Origin: Bacteroidales bacterium
GTDB lineage: Bacteria > Bacteroidota > Bacteroidia > Bacteroidales > UBA932
Length of the DNA: 8,142 nt
Direction of reading: 5' to 3'
Assembly: GCA_017548805.1 (NCBI GenBank)
Contig: JAFYZE010000303.1
Location: 1-8,142 of the forward strand
Shown: positions 5,396-8,142 of the stretch, piece by piece
Numbering within the stretch: position 1 is the stretch's first letter
How the letters are laid out: each line of letters begins with the position of its first letter
Translations under genes and position numbers: made by a program
Notes under the pieces: model-generated
What the model was told of the DNA's origin: nothing
The model's input: the letters and a program-made list of their open reading frames with translations, nothing else
The model's database searches: none

Positions 5396-6807
5396 AGCGT
5401 CCGTTCGATTCCGAGTTCGCGATGATGGAGGTGCACCTTTACTCCGGGGCGGCCGGCGAGGTGCTCCGCAAGCTTCTGGGCGCTGTACGCCGAGCGGTGC
5501 TGGCCTCCGGTACAGCCGAACGACACCTGGATGTGCGTGAAACCGCGACTGACGAACCTGTCCACATGGGCGTCGACGAGCGGGAAGACATGCCCGAGGA
5601 AAGTGAATATCTCGCCGTCCTCCTCCAGGAAATCCTGCACCGGCTTGTCAAGCCCGGTCATGGTGCGGAAACGCTCATACTTGCCGGGGTTATGGACGGA
5701 ACGGCAGTCGAAGACATAGCCCCCGCCGTTGCCGGAAAGGTCCTCGGGTATCCCTTTCTTGTAAGAGAAACTATAGATATGCACATGCAGCAACCCGTCT
5801 GCCGGCTGAGGCAGGCCGGGGCCGTCCTGGGCGAGCCGCGCGAGGACGTCCGAAAGATATGGATAGCGTCCGAAAGGCTCGGCAAGGAGCTCCCTTAGAT
5901 TCTCCAGCGCATACGGGATGCTCTCGAGGAAGTGCGCACGCTTCTCGATACGCCCCCGGAAGCCGTATGCGCCCAGGACCTGGAGCGTGCGGAACAACAC
6001 GAAAGTGCGGAGCCGCTCGCGGAAGGCATCCCTGTCGACGGATATCAGCTTCTCCAGCGCATCGAGGTACGCGTCGACGAGGGCGCGCTTGAGATCCTCC
6101 GGATACCTGGCGCGCGCCTGCCATACGAACGACGCGAGATCGTATTCGAGCGGACCGCGGCGGCCTCCCTGGAAGTCGATGTACCATAGTTCTCCGTCGT
6201 GGATCATTATGTTCCTTGCCTGGAAATCCCTGTACATGAAAGCGTCAGGGACATCCTGCAGGAGATCGGCTTTCAGGCGCTCGAAATCGTCCTGAAGCAT
6301 CTCTTCGTTGAACTCCACGGAAGTGGGTTTGAGGAAGCAGTATTTGAAATAATTGAGGTCGAAGTCGACCATCCGTGCGTTGAAGGCCTCGGAAGGATAG
6401 CAGACGGAGAAGTCCAGCCCGCGGGCCCCTTCGACCTGGATCGAAGGCAGCTCGGAGACCGCGCGCAGCAGCAGGGCGCGATCGGCAGGGCCGTAGGCAC
6501 CGGTACTGCGCGCCTCCGCAAGGGCGTCATAGAGCAGACTGTCACCAAGGTCCTGCTGGAGGTAGCACATGCCGTCTTCACCGACTGCCAGCACCTCGGG
6601 GACGCGAAGACCCTTCGAGCGGAAATGCCGGGACAGGGCGATGAAAGCGCGGTTCTCGTCCAGGTCCGTCCCGTAGACCCCGATGAGCGATATATCGCCG
6701 GCTGTGAGCCGGAAATACCTCCTCCGGCTGCCGGACGGGGACAAGGCCAGGCATTTTTCTGCATCCTTGCCTGTATATGAGCGGAATAACGCTGTCAGAC
6801 GGTCCAT
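5392..6807 (-). CDS. AmgK-like sugar kinase fused to RapZ C-terminal domain
   Basis: This 471-residue two-domain protein starts with an aminoglycoside-phosphotransferase-fold kinase (about 1-325) like AmgK, the anomeric MurNAc/GlcNAc 1-kinase of wall recycling. Visible motifs are the nucleotide loop SGSRRRYFRL (25-34), LQQDLGD (83-89), the catalytic loop YRDFQARN (192-199) with catalytic Asp194 and Asn199, and the metal-binding IDFQGGRRGPLEYDLAS (210-226) with Asp211. A linker at about 326-338 leads to a RapZ/YvcJ C-terminal domain (339-465): HVHIYSFSYKKGIPED (341-356), YVFDCRSVHNP (364-374), MTGLDKPVQDFL (383-394) and FGCTGGQHRS (430-439). The N-terminal Walker-A P-loop domain of true RapZ is absent and replaced by the kinase. 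In E. coli RapZ this C-terminal domain binds glucosamine-6-phosphate and small RNA. The gene is first in an operon and overlaps the MurU-like gene by ATGA. Regulation of the kinase by an amino-sugar phosphate is my inference. Confidence 0.88.
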   Translation of the reverse strand: MDRLTALFRSYTGKDAEKCLALSPSGSRRRYFRLTAGDISLIGVYGTDLDENRAFIALSRHFRSKGLRVPEVLAVGEDGMCYLQQDLGDSLLYDALAEARSTGAYGPADRALLLRAVSELPSIQVEGARGLDFSVCYPSEAFNARMVDFDLNYFKYCFLKPTSVEFNEEMLQDDFERLKADLLQDVPDAFMYRDFQARNIMIHDGELWYIDFQGGRRGPLEYDLASFVWQARARYPEDLKRALVDAYLDALEKLISVDRDAFRERLRTFVLFRTLQVLGAYGFRGRIEKRAHFLESIPYALENLRELLAEPFGRYPYLSDVLARLAQDGPGLPQPADGLLHVHIYSFSYKKGIPEDLSGNGGGYVFDCRSVHNPGKYERFRTMTGLDKPVQDFLEEDGEIFTFLGHVFPLVDAHVDRFVSRGFTHIQVSFGCTGGQHRSAYSAQKLAEHLAGRPGVKVHLHHRELGIERTL

Positions 6808-6888
6808 ATCAAACGCTTTGAGGATTCGAATTTACGAATTTATTCCGAGTAATCTCGCAAAAAGTGCTTAACTTTGTAAATTGTATAT
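6808..6888. promoter_or_regulatory. Divergent promoter region between kinase-RapZ operon and porin gene
   Basis: This is an 81-nt AT-rich spacer. On the plus strand, TAACTTTG at 6869-6876 matches TAnnTTTG exactly and ends 12 nt before the porin ATG, which implies a leader under about 10 nt. No TTTG is found at the expected -33 distance. On the minus strand, two tandem copies of TAAATTCG (complements of 6835-6842 and 6827-6834) each differ from the -7 consensus at one base. A TTTTTG (complement of 6858-6863) lies 15 or 23 nt upstream of them. Which copy, if either, drives the kinase operon cannot be decided from sequence. Confidence 0.45.
6827..6842. repeat. Tandem 8-bp direct repeat CGAATTTA x2
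   Basis: CGAATTTA occurs twice back to back at 6827-6834 and 6835-6842, in the spacer upstream of the kinase-RapZ operon. On the minus strand each copy reads TAAATTCG, close to a Bacteroidota -7 box. It may be a duplicated promoter element or operator half-sites; it may also be chance in AT-rich DNA. Confidence 0.6.
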
Positions 6889-8142
6889 ATGAAGAGTTTG
6901 CTTTCCAGATTTTGGCTCCCGGTCGCCGTGACCGCCATCGCAGCCGTCCACACCGTCGCTTCTGATCCCGGTGTAGACGCTCACATGGGCCTGTCCGGCA
7001 TCCCCGTCCCGGTGATCTCGGAGCGGCCCGACACCGTCATATATCCGCCCGACGGATACAGGCGCGGATGGACCGAGGAGGATTTCCGCATGGATGCCAA
7101 CCCACTGGAAGACTCTCTTTTCACGGATACAGACAGCCTCGTGGTCTCCGACTCCATCGCGGTCCTTGACACTCTGCCCAAACTCACTGCAAGGGACACC
7201 ATTCCAGTCCCGGATTCCCTCCGTTTCACGGACCCCTTCCGTTACAAGTACTATGTCGCCCTGCGCGACCGTCCCACCTACAACCTCGTCCGCGACTCGC
7301 TCATAGCAGCCGGGGATTCGCTCGACTGGCCTGTGCTCGACTCGCTCTACCTGTCTGATTCCCTGCTCCGCGAGAAACTCGAATACGAGCGTTGGTACGC
7401 GGGGCTCTCCAAGGAGGAAAGGAAGAAACTCCGCATGGAGGAGCTCACCCAGCAGAAGATCGCCAAGATGAACCGCGACAAGGAGCGCAAGGACAGCCTC
7501 AAGGCGGCAAAGGACAGTATTCTCAAGAATACCCCCCGCATCCTGGAGACCTTCGCCTTCGCCGATTCGCTGCAATACAAGCGCATCATCAAGTGGACGC
7601 ACGAACAGGAGTTCCACAAGCTTGCGCTCGCGCCGAACGATACAGGATTCAACTACCGCTTCCACGACTATCCGTTCCTGAGGGAGGACGTCAATGCCAC
7701 ATGGCTCGGCGTAGCGGGATCGCCTGTGCAGTACTACAACTGGTTCAACCGCAAGTCCAAGGACAAGGTATCCTTCTACGAAGCCCTCGAGAGCTGGAGC
7801 CACACTCCCTCCGACGTGGTCATGTACAATACCAAGACCCCGTACACCGAGCTAGGCTATTTCGGAACTCTAATGGCCGGGACTGAAAGGGAGTCCGACA
7901 ACCTCCACCTTCTTACCACCCAGAACATCACGCCTGAACTCAACTTCACCCTCGCGTATGACCGTTTCGGAGGCGGAGGCATACTCAACAACGAGGCTAC
8001 GACCAACAAGAACACCCAGGTGACGGCCAATTATCTTGGCCGCCGTTACATGGCCCACGCCGGATACCTTTACAACGGCGTCAGCAGGACGGAGAACGGC
8101 GGTCTGAGGGATCTCGGCGGCATCAGGGACACCACCGTGAAC
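6889..8142 (+). CDS. Putative outer-membrane porin, N-terminal part (3' end outside window)
   Basis: A frame open from the ATG at 6889 to the window edge gives 418 residues without a stop. Residues 1-24 form a signal peptide (MKSLLSRF, a hydrophobic core and a likely cut after HTVA). Residues about 70-230 are a periplasmic extension with 13 Asp-Ser/Thr-Leu/Ile triplets. A highly charged Lys/Glu/Arg helix at 174-215 lies within this extension. From about 310 the sequence becomes beta-barrel-like: YNTKTPYTELGYFGT (313-327), HLLTTQNITPELNFTLAYD (340-358) and ANYLGRRYMAHAGYLYN (380-396), with alternating aromatic strands and Asn/Gly turns. This pattern fits the Bacteroidota putative porin family (Pfam Porin_10, from memory). 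Such proteins are outer-membrane barrels of largely unknown substrate. It has its own -7 box at 6869-6876 and is divergent from the wall-recycling operon. A 311-codon open frame on the opposite strand is a shadow. Confidence 0.85.
   Translation, partial: MKSLLSRFWLPVAVTAIAAVHTVASDPGVDAHMGLSGIPVPVISERPDTVIYPPDGYRRGWTEEDFRMDANPLEDSLFTDTDSLVVSDSIAVLDTLPKLTARDTIPVPDSLRFTDPFRYKYYVALRDRPTYNLVRDSLIAAGDSLDWPVLDSLYLSDSLLREKLEYERWYAGLSKEERKKLRMEELTQQKIAKMNRDKERKDSLKAAKDSILKNTPRILETFAFADSLQYKRIIKWTHEQEFHKLALAPNDTGFNYRFHDYPFLREDVNATWLGVAGSPVQYYNWFNRKSKDKVSFYEALESWSHTPSDVVMYNTKTPYTELGYFGTLMAGTERESDNLHLLTTQNITPELNFTLAYDRFGGGGILNNEATTNKNTQVTANYLGRRYMAHAGYLYNGVSRTENGGLRDLGGIRDTTVN

Noticed and set aside
5771..6780. 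Several 60-190 codon open frames inside the kinase-RapZ gene on both strands
   Set aside because: They overlap a gene with full kinase and RapZ motifs, and none shows a domain, signal peptide or promoter of its own.
6868..7803. A 311-codon open frame on the minus strand
   Set aside because: It lies antisense to the porin gene, whose plus-strand product has a signal peptide, promoter box and barrel features. The minus product has no recognisable motif and would cross the porin promoter.
1..8142. CRISPR array, tRNA, rRNA, insertion sequence, riboswitch or prophage
   Set aside because: No spaced repeats, tRNA-like cloverleaf, transposase motif or long structured leader was seen. All leaders are under about 80 nt, too short for known riboswitches of this kind.

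Overview
The window looks like chromosomal DNA from a GC-rich member of the Bacteroidota, most likely order Bacteroidales. This rests on three things. The protein families are a DoxX-type protein with a CxxC-less soluble domain, a Bacteroidota-type putative porin, and an AmgK-like kinase fused to a RapZ C-terminal domain. Several genes have a TAnnTTTG-type -7 element a short distance before the start codon. There are no clear Shine-Dalgarno sequences. No mobile element, CRISPR array, tRNA or rRNA is visible. The genus cannot be fixed from the sequence alone.

Layout, left to right. (1) The beginning of an acidic, amphipathic-helix protein on the minus strand runs off the left edge. It is divergent from a membrane-anchored DNA/RNA non-specific endonuclease on the plus strand. 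(2) The nuclease converges on folP (dihydropteroate synthase, minus strand), and the two stop codons share a single CTAG. (3) folP is divergent from a plus-strand operon of tmk (thymidylate kinase), a DoxX/MauE-like membrane protein and a CPBP-family intramembrane protease; the first two overlap by ATGA and the last two are 4 nt apart. (4) That operon converges, with a 50-nt coding overlap, on a minus-strand two-gene operon: an AmgK-like sugar kinase carrying a C-terminal RapZ domain, then a MurU-like nucleotidyltransferase, again with an ATGA overlap. (5) The kinase is divergent from the 5' part of a large porin-like outer-membrane protein that runs off the right edge.

The window is very compact. 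All non-coding DNA is three divergent promoter regions of 79, 70 and 81 nt plus a 4-nt gap, about 3% of the total. There is no stretch over 300 nt without a gene.

The most interesting locus is the kinase-RapZ fusion with its nucleotidyltransferase. By homology the pair would phosphorylate an amino sugar such as N-acetylmuramate at C1 and then make the UDP-sugar, which is cell-wall recycling. In Enterobacteria the RapZ C-terminal domain senses glucosamine-6-phosphate and acts with the small RNAs GlmY and GlmZ. Here it is joined to a recycling enzyme, which suggests (an inference) direct metabolite feedback between wall salvage and new amino-sugar synthesis.
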